Of a stretch of DNA of 64,000 bases, positions 40,264 through 50,157 are shown one piece after another. Position numbers and translations under genes: made by a program. Origin of the DNA: Nematopogon swammerdamellus (lineage: Eukaryota > Arthropoda > Insecta > Lepidoptera > Adelidae); contig OX336351.1 of assembly GCA_946902875.1 (NCBI GenBank), positions 2,973,761-3,037,760 on the forward strand, read 5' to 3'. The notes under the pieces are model-generated. The model searched no databases. It had not been told where the DNA came from and worked only from the letters and a program-made list of their open reading frames with translations. Position 1 is the stretch's first letter, and every line of letters begins with the position of its first letter.

Positions 40264-40790
40264 CCTATTTCCCAAACCGGCACGCGTTCAACCCTATACA
40301 AGATTTCATCTTGTCGTGGAACACACGAGACTATTTGAATTTTATCATACTATAGGCATTTTAACTAATGACAACCGACAAGTCTCTGCCTGAACAAACT
40401 TTTCAGGTGCGTAAATATATTGCCTCATACATTTGCGTAGTGTCAAACTTGAAGTCAGGCCGCCGCGCCGCCGCCACTCGCACCGCGCGAGGACCACGCG
40501 GAGATCGTTAAGTCGATGGCTTTAGTTGTTCCAACTTCAACAAAAGCTCTCACGCCGAACTTCAACTTTCAATGGCTATTCATATTCAAATACTTTCGGC
40601 GCGGCCCGGCGATTGTAAGCTGGCGGTGTGGTTAACTCATTTTGAAGAATGGCTAGGTATATTAGTTAGAAAAGTTATTTTATGACATTTCTGCTTTGTC
40701 ACTTTCTGTAATAAATAATAATGAAAAGTACGAGTGAAATTCTTCGGCAAATATATTATGTTTATTGTTTGAAAAAGTATTTCTTTGCCA
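40264..40790. other. Possible unique host sequence with GC-rich core
   Basis: 40450-40640 is GC-rich in an AT-rich setting (GGCCGCCGCGCCGCCGCCAC) and does not match any repeat in the window. No coding frame with a recognisable domain. A regulatory or exonic origin cannot be judged. Confidence 0.3.
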
Positions 40791-41048
40791 GCCTCGGTAG
40801 CTCTGTGGTGCGGTCGGTACACTATTATTAAGCAACCATGGGCGCGGTCAGTACAGTATCCCGCCCGGGTTGCTACCACCGCACTGAACGAAACGTTGGC
40901 CGAAACGGCTATGTAAATAAATAATTCGTGTTTTCCGTCCAGTTCAGTGTAGCCGACATGAAATGAAGGTATTTCACCCGGTGTTATGAGCTGACATAAC
41001 GTTTGTTGTAGGTGATGTAGGCAACCGTGTCAGTTTCCATAAAAAAAA
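40791..41048 (+). mobile_element. Composite SINE (family A) with internal deletion
   Basis: GCCTCGGTAGCTCTGTGGTG, TTATTAAGCAACCATGGGCG, then a jump from the 5S part (GGTCAGTACAG) straight into the body (TATCCCGCCCGGGTTGC). The C-box and the tRNA B box are lost. Tail and A-run are present. Confidence 0.75.
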
Positions 41049-41154
41049 TCAAAAAATTGCGAAACACGCGGGCGTATTTTTGAGCGACAGCAGTGAATTT
41101 AAATTTCGAACACGTTTTATTATATCGCTCGCCCTGTAAATAAATCTAAACATT

Positions 41155-41575
41155 GAAAAACCGGTCAAGCGTGAGTTTTACTCACGCACAGAGGGTTTCG
41201 TAGATCCTCTAATACCACACCAGCCATACTCAAACTTTTTTTTTCTCGGGCCACTTACACATGTATATCTGTGGGCCCGGGCCGCAACATCTGTCGTTTT
41301 AGGTGTTAATGAAAAAACCTATTACAGTTTAATTGTTGTTTGTATTTTTGAAGCTAAACCGATTTAAATGTATGTATGGGGACCTCGCTTAATCTTTGTT
41401 GCTGTATCATCCATATTAACGCATATGAACATTTGAACTGTGAACATTTCAATCGACTACCCGTTACGGTTCAAATTATACAGCCTAGGACGGACGGACA
41501 GACAGACAGACGGACAGACATACGTTGCAGGCTTAGTAATTGGCTTCCGTGTGAATACGGGACCCTAAAAATCAT
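41155..41575 (-). repeat. Interspersed repeat E with foreign insert
   Basis: AACCGGTCAAGCGTGAGTTT, GAGGGTTTCGTA at one end and TTCAATCGACTACCCGTTAC, (GACA)n, GGCTTCCGTGTGAATACGGG at the other. The stretch of about 41215-41340 is not part of E and looks like an insertion. Confidence 0.5.
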
Positions 41576-42187
41576 TACATAAAAAAGTCCTAATTGATGA
41601 CTAACGACAAATTTAAAAATAATGGCCCCCTTCCTGTGTAGCGTCCATTCATTATTCAATTAAGGTGGGAATCGGGTTCATCATTTAATCACCGCTCCGC
41701 TTGTAAAGCAGCCCTTAAAATTTAGTACCTTAAAAGAGCACCTTAATGATTGTAAGCTTTAAGGTGCTTGCCTGATTAAGGAGCAGTTAAGATCCCTTTT
41801 CAGATCATCTTGAATATCTGATAACCAATCAGCGTTGAGTCTTGTGTTTACGATGTAAACATCACACCGCGGAGCGATAGCATGTCTTACAAGTAAAGAT
41901 TTCGTTATAGAACATTTACACCAGTGAAGATTCCTCTATGGACAAATTTAATACCCTGCGCCCACTCTACGCGCACCTGATCCACCGCGTCAGCAGACTA
42001 ATATGACGCATACGGGTCTCTATTGGGACCCGTACAGACACAAGTGGAGAAAAGTAATTTTAGTTCTTAGGTTAAGACATTTAATATGTATTTTCAATAT
42101 GGCCCTAGTTGGCTGAAATAAAGAGATAAATAAAAATAAAATACACTAGTGAATATTACTTTACAGAAAAATGTTATAATATAAATC
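41576..42187. other. Unassigned, ends in a retroelement-like tail
   Basis: Small hairpin AGCACCTTAA/TTAAGGTGCT at about 41728-41768. 41940-42150 may be a LINE 3' end: mixed sequence, a GGGTCTCTATTGGGACCC hairpin and GAAATAAAGAGATAAATAAA. Confidence 0.35.
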
Positions 42188-42303
42188 CCAACCACGGCCA
42201 GTCCCAAAGGTCTCCCATCCACAGTTCGACCGCACTCGCGTTGCTTAATTCGACGATCTATCGTCGATGCATAGCACCACCTTGTTATACCGAGGCAGAC
42301 AGT
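42188..42303 (-). mobile_element. Family A SINE head, degenerate, minus strand
   Basis: CCCAACCACGGCCAG (B box side), CCATCCACAGTTCGACCGCA (5S side), GTTGCTTAATTCG and a weak A box side. Old, head only. Confidence 0.5.
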
Positions 42304-42339
42304 CGACTGGCCATGTTGCCTGGAAGAAATTACTTAGGT

Positions 42340-42500
42340 ACATACATATCACACACGCTGAATCCCGACAATCGGGGTAAGCGGAGTAATCGGTGTTGTG
42401 CTGCAAGAACTCTGGTAAATTACAGCACAACACCGACCACCACGTTTCGTAAAGTATTCGAACAAGATTCAATGGATCAAGCAGCAAGTAAGGCACGAAG
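42340..42500 (-). mobile_element. Family C short element, copy 3, first part
   Basis: ACACACGCTGAATCCCGACA, GGGGTAAGCGGAGTAATCGG, GTTGTGCTG and CAGCACAACACCGACCACCA. The copy breaks at 42500 and resumes at 42833. The gap holds a perfect hairpin and segment F. Confidence 0.65.
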
Positions 42501-42538
42501 AGGAAGTACCGTCAGGCTGAGGCCTGACGGTACTTCCT
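42501..42538. repeat. Perfect 17-bp hairpin at the break of a family C copy
   Basis: AGGAAGTACCGTCAGGC (42501-42517), loop TGAG, and the exact reverse complement (42522-42538). It lies precisely where the family C copy is interrupted. Confidence 0.85.
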
Positions 42539-42613
42539 GAGGCGTGAGCGCACTCTATGTACTTGCGCCCGCTAACTACCTACCGCCCGACGGGCCGCCG
42601 GCGGTCTATTTCA

Positions 42614-42830
42614 GTGAAAATTCGTCAGCCACGCGAAGTATACATAGACGCTCGCCGACGCAACTGCGGCAAGCTGCAAAGCAATAACCACTTTACACTC
42701 GATCGTTAAGGTACATTTTCGCACGCAGCGATTGGCGTTGTGAAAGAGTAGGCTATTAAAGCCCGAAGGTAGGAACATTTTCTATGGAGTGATTTATCTG
42801 TTACGAAGTAACTATTAAGTAATCTGTGGT
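42614..42830 (+). repeat. Dispersed low-copy segment F, copy 2
   Basis: Direct match to 3183-3385 (GCTGCAAAGCAATAACCACT, TTTACACTCGATCGTTAAGG, CTGTTACGAAGTAACTATTA). It fills the gap in the family C copy, so it arrived there later, perhaps as part of a larger element. Confidence 0.6.
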
Positions 42831-42832
42831 AC

Positions 42833-42965
42833 CGTGCCAAGGTGAGAGTTGGCGAGCATGTCGCCCTTTAGCACGGCATCTTGTCCTTATCCCTTAGTCA
42901 CCTTTTACGAGATGCACGGTGAGAGATGCAGTGGGGCTATTCAAGTACCGACCCCACACCGTACG
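42833..42965 (-). mobile_element. Family C short element, copy 3, second part
   Basis: ACCGTGCCAAGGTGAGAGTT, TTAGTCACCTTTTACGAGAT and the head ending CCCCACACCGTAC. Confidence 0.65.
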
Positions 42966-42978
42966 AAGACATTACACC

Positions 42979-43182
42979 TTTTTTTATGGAAACTGACACG
43001 GTTGGCTACACCACCTACAACATCCTTGATGTCAGCCCATAACACCGGGTGAACTTGGTGCCATGTCAGTGCTTCCCTTCGGTCCTGCCGGCTACACTGA
43101 ACTGGACGGAAAACACAAATTATTTACATAGCCGTTTCGACCGACCTATCATTCAGTGCGGTGGTACAAACCCGGGCGGGTT
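42979..43182 (-). mobile_element. Family A/B 3' part, minus strand
   Basis: T-run, ATGGAAACTGACACGGTTGG, body, stops at CAAACCCGGGCGGGTT. Head lost. Confidence 0.7.
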
Positions 43183-43428
43183 GCTGCAGTAAATTCACTT
43201 GCTTTAACCAAACGACTGTATTTTATGTGACATCGAGGTTTTCTAGGTGCGCCGTAAGCTGTGGATTAACCGAAGAAATTAAGCCGTGATGATGCAAAAA
43301 ACAGTTCACTTAAACGGCCGCCTCCTACAAATCTTATTTGCTACGATGGCGCGTCCTGTCTCACTTGGCAATAATTCCCTGTAATTTTGCGAAGGTAGTC
43401 AAGTAGATATACTTTATTCCTCCAACAA

Positions 43429-43634
43429 GCCTCGATCTTAGTTGTGCGGGGTCGACTGTCGATTGTAATCATAAGCACACCTGGGCGCGGTCAGTATTTG
43501 GGTAGGTGACCGCTCGACCGTTGGATTCTGAATGAAAAGTCGGTCGAAACGGCTATGTAAATAGTTTGTGTTTTCCGTCCAGTTCAGTGTAGCAGGCGCG
43601 ACCGAAGGGAAGCACTGACGTGGCAGCAAGTTCC
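43429..43634 (+). mobile_element. Composite SINE (family A) with internal deletion
   Basis: GCCTCGATCTTAGTTGTGCG, a 5S part (CTGGGCGCGGTCAGTATTTG, GGTGACCGC), then a deletion from TTGGA into TGAATGAAAAGTCGGTCGAA. Stops at GTGGCAGCAAGTTCCCC without a tail. Confidence 0.7.
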
Positions 43635-43660
43635 CCGCGTGTGAAATTTGTATTTAAAAA

Positions 43661-44068
43661 AAAACCCGACTGCGTAAAAAATTAAATTTAAATAAAAACT
43701 GAAAAGAAAAAAAACAAGTCCAGTAGTCTAGAACTCTGTTAAGTAATATTGAATAACTACACCATTGAAATAGTTTTATGATCGATACACACATATAATA
43801 AAACAAATAATAAACTCTAATGCGGAACATAGCGACTATAACAGTCGGGACCCATTGACATTTTCCCAATAATGGGTCCCGACTGTTAAAGTCGCTATGT
43901 TCCGCATTAGAGTTTATTATTTGTTTTATTATATGTGTGTATCGATCATGAAACTATTTCAATGGTGTAGTTATTCAATATTACTTAACAGAGTTCTAGA
44001 CTACTGGACTTGTTTTTTTTTCTTTTCAGTTTTTATTTAAAGTTAATTTTTTACGCAGTCGGGTTTTT
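43661..44068. repeat. Near-perfect 400-bp palindrome (foldback element)
   Basis: The left arm 43661-43856 and right arm 43871-44068 are almost identical reverse complements, with only a few differences by eye, around a 14-base loop (GACATTTTCCCAAT). Ends read AAAACCCGACTGCGTAAAAA and its complement. No coding. A MITE or snapback element; the AACCCGACTGCG end recurs as GCGCAGTCGGGT at about 51215. Such a palindrome is hard to assemble and to clone. Confidence 0.85.
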
Positions 44069-44413
44069 TTATTTTTTAAATAAACTTTTTTTATTTTACA
44101 CTTTTTAGTTAGGATTATAAGACCGTAAATTTCGTAATCTTGTCATTTCATTGAGAAAGTTAATATCGTGGTGATTATTAAGTAGCTTTCGGTGGTCTAA
44201 ACTACTGATAATTTTATTGATTATTATTAATGATTGTCACGTGGTATCGAGATACGATTTGTTTTCTTTATTTTTGAAAATTACCAAAATCCCAGCCTTG
44301 AACCCTTGTAACTTTTCGTTTATGATTGTATCAGCACGAAATAAAATTTATTGGATTTTATAATGTATCCTTATTCTAGAAAAAATATCATTTGATGAAG
44401 TTAATACAATGAA

Positions 44414-45588
44414 TATAAATGAAATGAAATGAAGTGAAGTGAAATGAAATGAAATGAAATGAAATGAGTTTATTTATCTCATCCAATACCTACACACACA
44501 GTAGATACAATAAAAACACAATACGGACAAGACAAATTGGACCTGCCTGACACAGCCTTTGTCCCTCACCACCGAGTCCAGGAGCCAGTGAGAGGGACGC
44601 TGATTTTAAGTCAGGCCCAAGTACACAACACAAATAATATTCTAATATACCCTAACACAAACATATACATAACAACCAGAGAAAAAGGAGAAGAAGAAGT
44701 CTTAAAGTTACAGTACACAAAACACAATAACAAACACAACAATCCATCCGTCCGTCTGTCGGTCCGCACGTCATAATAATACATTTTGGAGGCATAGGGC
44801 CTTGATTTTATAGCAATAACATTTTTAACTGTTGGTCTAATATAAATTTCCTCAATTTACATTTGAATGTATTACAATTAGTAATCTCTCTGAGAGGAGG
44901 CCTCAGCCTCAGGAGGTTCCAACACCGAGTTGCCGCATATTTGAAGGAACCTTCAAATGCGGCGCCTCTGTGCCTAGGAGCTTCCAGCAGTTTACCCACA
45001 GATCTCGTGCCGTAGCAGTGCGAATCTCCCAACCAGGTGAGTTTATCGTACAGTGTTTTGGGCTGATTTTTTTAATCACAGCTTGAACTAGGCACGAGAA
45101 GTGTAGGCGCCTGCGGTTGCGCATATTCAGCGTCCTCAGTTTATTTAAAATGGGTGTAATGCGAGCACGTCTCTTAGGCCGCTCGCAATACCTCACACAC
45201 GAGTTCTGGACACGCTGAATATGCTTGGCCGTCCTCTCGAGGATGCAAGGACCGAAAACCACGTTGCAGTAATTAAAGTTGGACAGAACGAGTGATTCAG
45301 CCAACTGTCTCCGAACCTCCACACTGACACAGTTCCGAAATTTGTACAGACTTTTAAGTTTGCCATATGACCTGCGAATTAGTTGCTCCACGTGGGCTTC
45401 AAATTTCAGCCCGCCGTCAATCAACACGCCGAGATCCCTGGCCGATGTCGCGATGCGTATGGGAACGTTGTTTAACTTGAAACATGGACTGAATTGCATA
45501 ATTTTACTGATCGCGTGCTTGGTCCCCAGCACGACTATTACGGTTTTATTTGGGTTCAGGCCCAAGCCGCACTGCTCTGCTCTGAATA
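44414..45588 (-). mobile_element. 5'-truncated LINE inserted in the left arm
   Basis: Minus strand. It ends in an (ATTTC)n-type tail (44417-44466 on the plus strand as AAATG repeats), with a likely TGAATA duplication at 44410-44415 and 45583-45588. The uninterrupted right arm gives the empty site (ATGAAAAGGACTTATG). The protein remnant is described separately. Confidence 0.75.
44808..45565 (-). pseudogene. LINE reverse-transcriptase C-terminal part, frameshifted
   Basis: From 45565 on the minus strand: LNPNKTVIVVLG, RDLGVLIDGGLKFEAHVEQL, SYGKLKSLYKFRN, LAESLVLSNFNYCNVVFGPC and IQRVQNSCVRYC. This is the region after the RT catalytic core in CR1/Jockey-superfamily LINEs. Near 45030 the reading changes frame (YGTRSVGKLLEAPRHRGAAF, CNTFKCKLRKFILDQQ). 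The catalytic FADD box and the endonuclease are absent. The protein is non-functional. Confidence 0.75.
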
Positions 45589-46103
45589 GGACTTATGACC
45601 TCCGAAAGTCCCGAGAACGAGTAAAAATATGACAGAATCTTAGTTTCTTAATTCATTAAAAAAAAGACTGACAGCATTTTCTTTTAAAAAGTTCGCTAGT
45701 TTACGCCCTTTCCAACGGGATACCAAATGTCATACAAATAATTCACTATGTGGTCAAAATTAGGGACATAGACCAGAATAGAACGACAACACGGGCACTT
45801 TGTAACAGGACCACTTACTTATCGGTGGTCGCTTCCCGTACTGAGAGCGTTTTCCGGAGCATTTTCAAATTTAGAACATGTACCGGTCGCGCGGGCACTT
45901 TGTTCAATTCTCCAATGTTTATGTTTATGTTTATGTTTATGTTTGTTTATTTCGTCATAAAAAACACACTGTTCGCAATTATATTTGTTTCACAGGGATT
46001 AGTATGCTATGTCAGTTATTATTCGTGTTCATACAAGTACATAGTGTAAATGTTGTCAATTTACATGATTGTAATAATAAATTTTAACATTAATTCTGGC
46101 ATC

Positions 46104-49100
46104 TTAATTAAGATATTCGTTTAAATCATAGATACATTTATCCAACAGCATTTGCCTCACTTGGGACTGGAACTTTCTGTCACTACTTTCGTCTTTTATT
46201 TGTATTGGAAGTTTCTCATAAAATTTTGGACCGATAATGTTCGGGTCCCTCTCAGCTAAGGTGAGCCGATGTGTCACTGACTTTAATTTGTCTCCATTCC
46301 TTGTATTGTAACTGTGATTCACATTATTTTGTTCGAATTTGTGGATATTTTCACGAACATAGCATATAACTTCGTATATATACAAGGAAGGTACAGTCAG
46401 GATTCCTAGAGATCCAAATAGCAGTCGGCAAGAGGCACGGTAGGGGGCTCCTCCTAGGATACGTATTGCTCTCTTTTGCATTCGAAGGACCCGAACAGCA
46501 TCGGTCGACCCTCCCCACAGAATAACTCCATATGAGAGTAGCGAGTGTGCATATGCATAGTAACACTGTTTGAGCGTTGTAAGGGATACAAGTTGTTTTA
46601 GTTTTTTTAGTGCATACACAGCTGATGACATTTTATCACACACATTTTCTACATGTTGTTTCCAGTTGAGTGTAGGGTCTATGTGGAAACCTAAGGACTT
46701 AATATGTGAGACAGTTTCTACTCTGCTCGAGATCTGTATTGGCACACCCGTCAGTCTCCCTGTAAATACCATAGAATTAGTTTTTTGCAAGTTTAGTACT
46801 AATCCGTTCGCCGCAAACCAGTTATGGAGTTTGTCTAGGACGTCGCTAAAGGTCGTTCTTAGTTTACTAAGTGTATCTTCCACAATTACTGCTGTTGTGT
46901 CATCTGCAAATAGTACTAGTAGACATTCTATGAGTTGTAATCCCAGGTCATTAAGAAAGATCAGGAAGAGAGTGTTTCCAAGAGCTGATCCCTGAGGGAC
47001 CCCGATATCCACTGAATGTGGTGAAGATCTTAATTTTGCACCGTCTGATCCGTTCACTTCAACAGTTTGTCGGCGACCTGTCAAAAATGCTATGTATAGA
47101 TTTAATGCATTTTTTCGGATTCCATACTTTTCTAATTTTTTTATAAGTAGATTCCTGTCTATTACATCGAACGCCTTTGACAGGTCGCAGAACAGACCGC
47201 TTACTTTTTTCCCTTTATCAATGTTATGAATTATGTTAGATACAAAAATCCGAGTTGCCGACACTGTTGATCGTTTTTGCCTATATGCATATTGTTGGTC
47301 ACATAGCAGTTTATTTACTTCTAAATATACCATCAGTGATTCAGACATTATTGATTCAATGATTTTTGAGAATGTGGGCACTATACTGATCGGCCTGTAG
47401 TTTTTTACATCCGATAAATTTCCTGCCCCTTTGTATATAGGGCAAACCCTCGTGTGCTTAAGGCGTTCAGGATAAGTACCAGTCTCAAACATTAGATTTA
47501 TCATATGCGCCAATACCGATGATAAGACCGGGGCACACAGGGCTACCAAGTCGCATGGTATGTCATAAATGTCCTTCGTCGATGAGCTACTAAGTTTGCG
47601 TTTTATCGTTCTATCCACAGAATCCGGAGACACCAGAGGTAGGTGATACTCGCTAGTGATGGGAGGCAGCGCTGCATTCAGGAGGTTTATAGCTATATCA
47701 TGATCAGCGGGTGATGATGAGTTTATGTTTTTTATGGAGTCAATATAGTAGCTGTTCATGAAGTTTGCTACATGTTTTTCACTTACTTTCCCGCCTTCAC
47801 CGTTCACCAGAGAGTACCCCTCACCTCTGGCACCTAATTTTCCAGTCTCTTCCTTTACTACCTTCCATATCTCTTTTTTGAGATTTTTACTCTTTATAAG
47901 TCTATTCTCAATTAGTTCCCTGTGATTAGATAATGATTTGTCATTAATTGATTGCTTTAAATTGTTTATCCAATTTTTTAACCTTGTGTCATTTGGGTGT
48001 TGTTTCCTTATTTCATATAAATCTGCCAATTTGACCCTCATTGCAAGTACATCATCCGGTACTCGGATGTCTGACATTTTGCGATTTTTTAAAAATTTTA
48101 CTGGGATATGCCGATCTAGTTGAAGTTGGATTTTATTTGTGAATTTTTCGAACATTGTGTTTACGTCTGTGTTATCATTTGTAATATTTGTCCAGTCGGT
48201 ATCTATTAATGCATTAAGAAATTTTATCTTATTAAGGTCTGTGAATAGTCTGCCCTGTGTACCTCCAGTCTTACCCGAGCAGTAGACGCGGAGGTTGAGT
48301 GTGAGAAGCTGCGCGTAGTGGTCTGCTATTCCTGACCTGATAGATTGCACCTGCATCTGCTGCTCACACACATTGGTCGCCGCAACGTCTAAGCTCGTGC
48401 CGCTCTCGCCAGTACATCTGGTTACAAAGTTTACATGATTATGAACTCCATATGTTGCAATGAGATCCTTCACAGTGATTTTATTGGGGCTGTTCTTGAG
48501 AAAGTCAATGTTCCAGTCGCCAACTAAGACAATATGCTTGTTTTCGTCAAATACAGCTTCTAATATACCATTTAGTGTATCCATAAAAATGTCAAAATTA
48601 CCATTATTGGTACGATAAATACATACAACAATTAAATTAAATTTACAAATTTCAACTGCTGTTACGTCACAATGAAACTCACATGCGAAGTTTTGAATGT
48701 CATTCCTAGGTAAAAATTTTACATTATGTCTAACATATATAGCTACACCTCCATGCTTACGTTTTTTTCTGCAAAAATGATTCGCTAAGCTATAGTTCAG
48801 TATGCTCATAGTCTTTATCTCAGATGGACGAGTCCAGACCTCTGACAGACATAAAACACTCGGTACATAATCCTGAGTCAGTGCGTTTAACAAATGAATT
48901 TTGTTGCGTAATGACTGTGTGTTTTGATGCAAAATTGTGCACGGTAACTTATTGTCACTGACCGCGGACGATGTGGGCTCCGCGGCGGGGCCGAAACCAT
49001 TCCAACATGCGCACACCTTCCGGCCAGGCGTCCGCGGCGGAAAACACGTTAAAGTTGCTCGCCGGCATATCCACGATGAACGAAGCGCTCTTCCCAGGTT

Positions 49101-49163
49101 CCACGGGCAGCTTCTCCACGTTGTATGTGCCTGCTCTCTTGCGCTGCATATATTGTTGGACAC
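46104..49163 (-). CDS. LINE ORF2: AP endonuclease and reverse transcriptase
   Basis: A 1019-codon frame. The first about 70 codons overlap ORF1 in another frame and are probably not native. The recognisable protein starts near residue 75 (ILHQNTQSLRNK). Endonuclease: LSEVWTRPSEI, GGVAIYVRHN, VLVGDWNIDFL and SGIADHYAQ (about 80-300). Reverse transcriptase (about 540-830): KNYRPISIVPTFSKIIE, FCDLSKAFDVIDRNLL, GVPQGSALGNTLFLIFLN and the catalytic FADD box (46896-46907). C-terminal part: SLGFHIDPTLNWKQHV, LLSYGVILWGG, RMQKRAIRIL. No RNase H. Target-primed reverse transcription in the nucleus is the family's known role. No in-frame stop, so it is potentially active. Confidence 0.9.
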   Translation of the reverse strand: MSNNICSAREQAHTTWRSCPWNLGRALRSSWICRRATLTCFPPRTPGRKVCACWNGFGPAAEPTSSAVSDNKLPCTILHQNTQSLRNKIHLLNALTQDYVPSVLCLSEVWTRPSEIKTMSILNYSLANHFCRKKRKHGGVAIYVRHNVKFLPRNDIQNFACEFHCDVTAVEICKFNLIVVCIYRTNNGNFDIFMDTLNGILEAVFDENKHIVLVGDWNIDFLKNSPNKITVKDLIATYGVHNHVNFVTRCTGESGTSLDVAATNVCEQQMQVQSIRSGIADHYAQLLTLNLRVYCSGKTGGTQGRLFTDLNKIKFLNALIDTDWTNITNDNTDVNTMFEKFTNKIQLQLDRHIPVKFLKNRKMSDIRVPDDVLAMRVKLADLYEIRKQHPNDTRLKNWINNLKQSINDKSLSNHRELIENRLIKSKNLKKEIWKVVKEETGKLGARGEGYSLVNGEGGKVSEKHVANFMNSYYIDSIKNINSSSPADHDIAINLLNAALPPITSEYHLPLVSPDSVDRTIKRKLSSSSTKDIYDIPCDLVALCAPVLSSVLAHMINLMFETGTYPERLKHTRVCPIYKGAGNLSDVKNYRPISIVPTFSKIIESIMSESLMVYLEVNKLLCDQQYAYRQKRSTVSATRIFVSNIIHNIDKGKKVSGLFCDLSKAFDVIDRNLLIKKLEKYGIRKNALNLYIAFLTGRRQTVEVNGSDGAKLRSSPHSVDIGVPQGSALGNTLFLIFLNDLGLQLIECLLVLFADDTTAVIVEDTLSKLRTTFSDVLDKLHNWFAANGLVLNLQKTNSMVFTGRLTGVPIQISSRVETVSHIKSLGFHIDPTLNWKQHVENVCDKMSSAVYALKKLKQLVSLTTLKQCYYAYAHSLLSYGVILWGGSTDAVRVLRMQKRAIRILGGAPYRASCRLLFGSLGILTVPSLYIYEVICYVRENIHKFEQNNVNHSYNTRNGDKLKSVTHRLTLAERDPNIIGPKFYEKLPIQIKDESSDRKFQSQVRQMLLDKCIYDLNEYLN

Positions 49164-50157
49164 TGTCGGTGGTCGCTTCCGCTTTAAACGAGTACAGCCG
49201 AAGCGAGCGAGTACGTTCAGCTACTAGAAGTGTTTTATCTTGAGGACCGCTCGCCTTTATAATAGCTCGTGTCTGCCGTCGCTTTTGCTCCACAGTAGTG
49301 GATTGTGAGTTTTGGTTTGGCTTAGAAGATTTCGTGGACACAGAAGGGCTAGTGCTTCGCAAGTTATTCGGCAAGCCTGTACCTGGCCGAGAAGAAGCGT
49401 GCTGAGGTTGAACTCGGTTATCAATCTTCTTCGTTTGGGGTGGGTGTGGTGTAACGCTTAGCACAGGGGATCTATCCCTCATTCCTCCTTTCTTGTCGTC
49501 AACTTTTTTTCTTCTTTCTCTGAGGGCGGGAAAGTCATCTTCACTCAGGTCAGGCACGCCAGTTGTCACCAACACATCACCAGTTAGAAACAATAAACTT
49601 TGCGGGCCGGATTCCCCGGCACTGATTTGTGCAGCCAACGATGGTACTAGTGCTGGCGATGGGGCTGGGGCCGAGTGTACTATGCTGCATAGCGCCATAT
49701 TATCTGGTTCTTCTATAGGTGTGCGTAAGTTGCGCGTAGTCGTTGTTGTTGTCGTCACAGAACACTTGTGGCGGCTTCCTACGGCCGTGCTGAAGGTCCG
49801 AACTCCCTGTGGGCACAGTCGGCTGTTCGGAGCATCCGGGTTGATCAGTGATAGTGGTTGAAACTGTGTTGGCGGGAAAGCAGGTCGCGGCGTTGTACTG
49901 TCATTTTGACAGCGCGGGAAGTCCGTTCGGGAGGGTTGCGGGACTTGCGGGGGCGTCGGGGGCGACCCGATTCGGGCGATTGATTCCATTATTCCCTGGA
50001 TAAGGAGGCGGTCACTGGCAGCATATGCATCCTGTGCCTCCAACGCGGCACTTTGCTGCTTCACGACGGTTTCCAACTGTTCGAATTTGGCTGTCAAAAC
50101 ACGGATGGCGTCTATGGCGTCGGTGATGTTCGCCGCTCTTGTGCGAAGTGGGGCCAT
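48955..50157 (-). CDS. LINE ORF1 protein
   Basis: I chose the ATG at 50157 (MAPLRTRAANITDAIDAI). The open frame extends eight codons further to 50181. N-terminal about 60 residues form a likely coiled coil (TAKFEQLETVVKQQSAALEA). The middle is Pro/Ser/Thr-rich and disordered. The C-terminal about 90 residues (ARTRSLRLYSFKAEATTDSV, KSASFIVDMPASNFNVFSAA, WPEGVRMLEWFRPRRG) resemble the conserved end of ORF1 in CR1/Daphne-type LINEs, expected to bind RNA. It ends inside the ORF2 frame, 209 nt after the first ORF2 ATG. Confidence 0.75.
   Translation of the reverse strand: MAPLRTRAANITDAIDAIRVLTAKFEQLETVVKQQSAALEAQDAYAASDRLLIQGIMESIARIGSPPTPPQVPQPSRTDFPRCQNDSTTPRPAFPPTQFQPLSLINPDAPNSRLCPQGVRTFSTAVGSRHKCSVTTTTTTTRNLRTPIEEPDNMALCSIVHSAPAPSPALVPSLAAQISAGESGPQSLLFLTGDVLVTTGVPDLSEDDFPALRERRKKVDDKKGGMRDRSPVLSVTPHPPQTKKIDNRVQPQHASSRPGTGLPNNLRSTSPSVSTKSSKPNQNSQSTTVEQKRRQTRAIIKASGPQDKTLLVAERTRSLRLYSFKAEATTDSVQQYMQRKRAGTYNVEKLPVEPGKSASFIVDMPASNFNVFSAADAWPEGVRMLEWFRPRRGAHIVRGQ

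Noticed and set aside
45879..46090. Small plus-strand frames over the TTTATG repeats
   Set aside because: They cover the 3' tail and UTR of the minus-strand LINE and are low-complexity.
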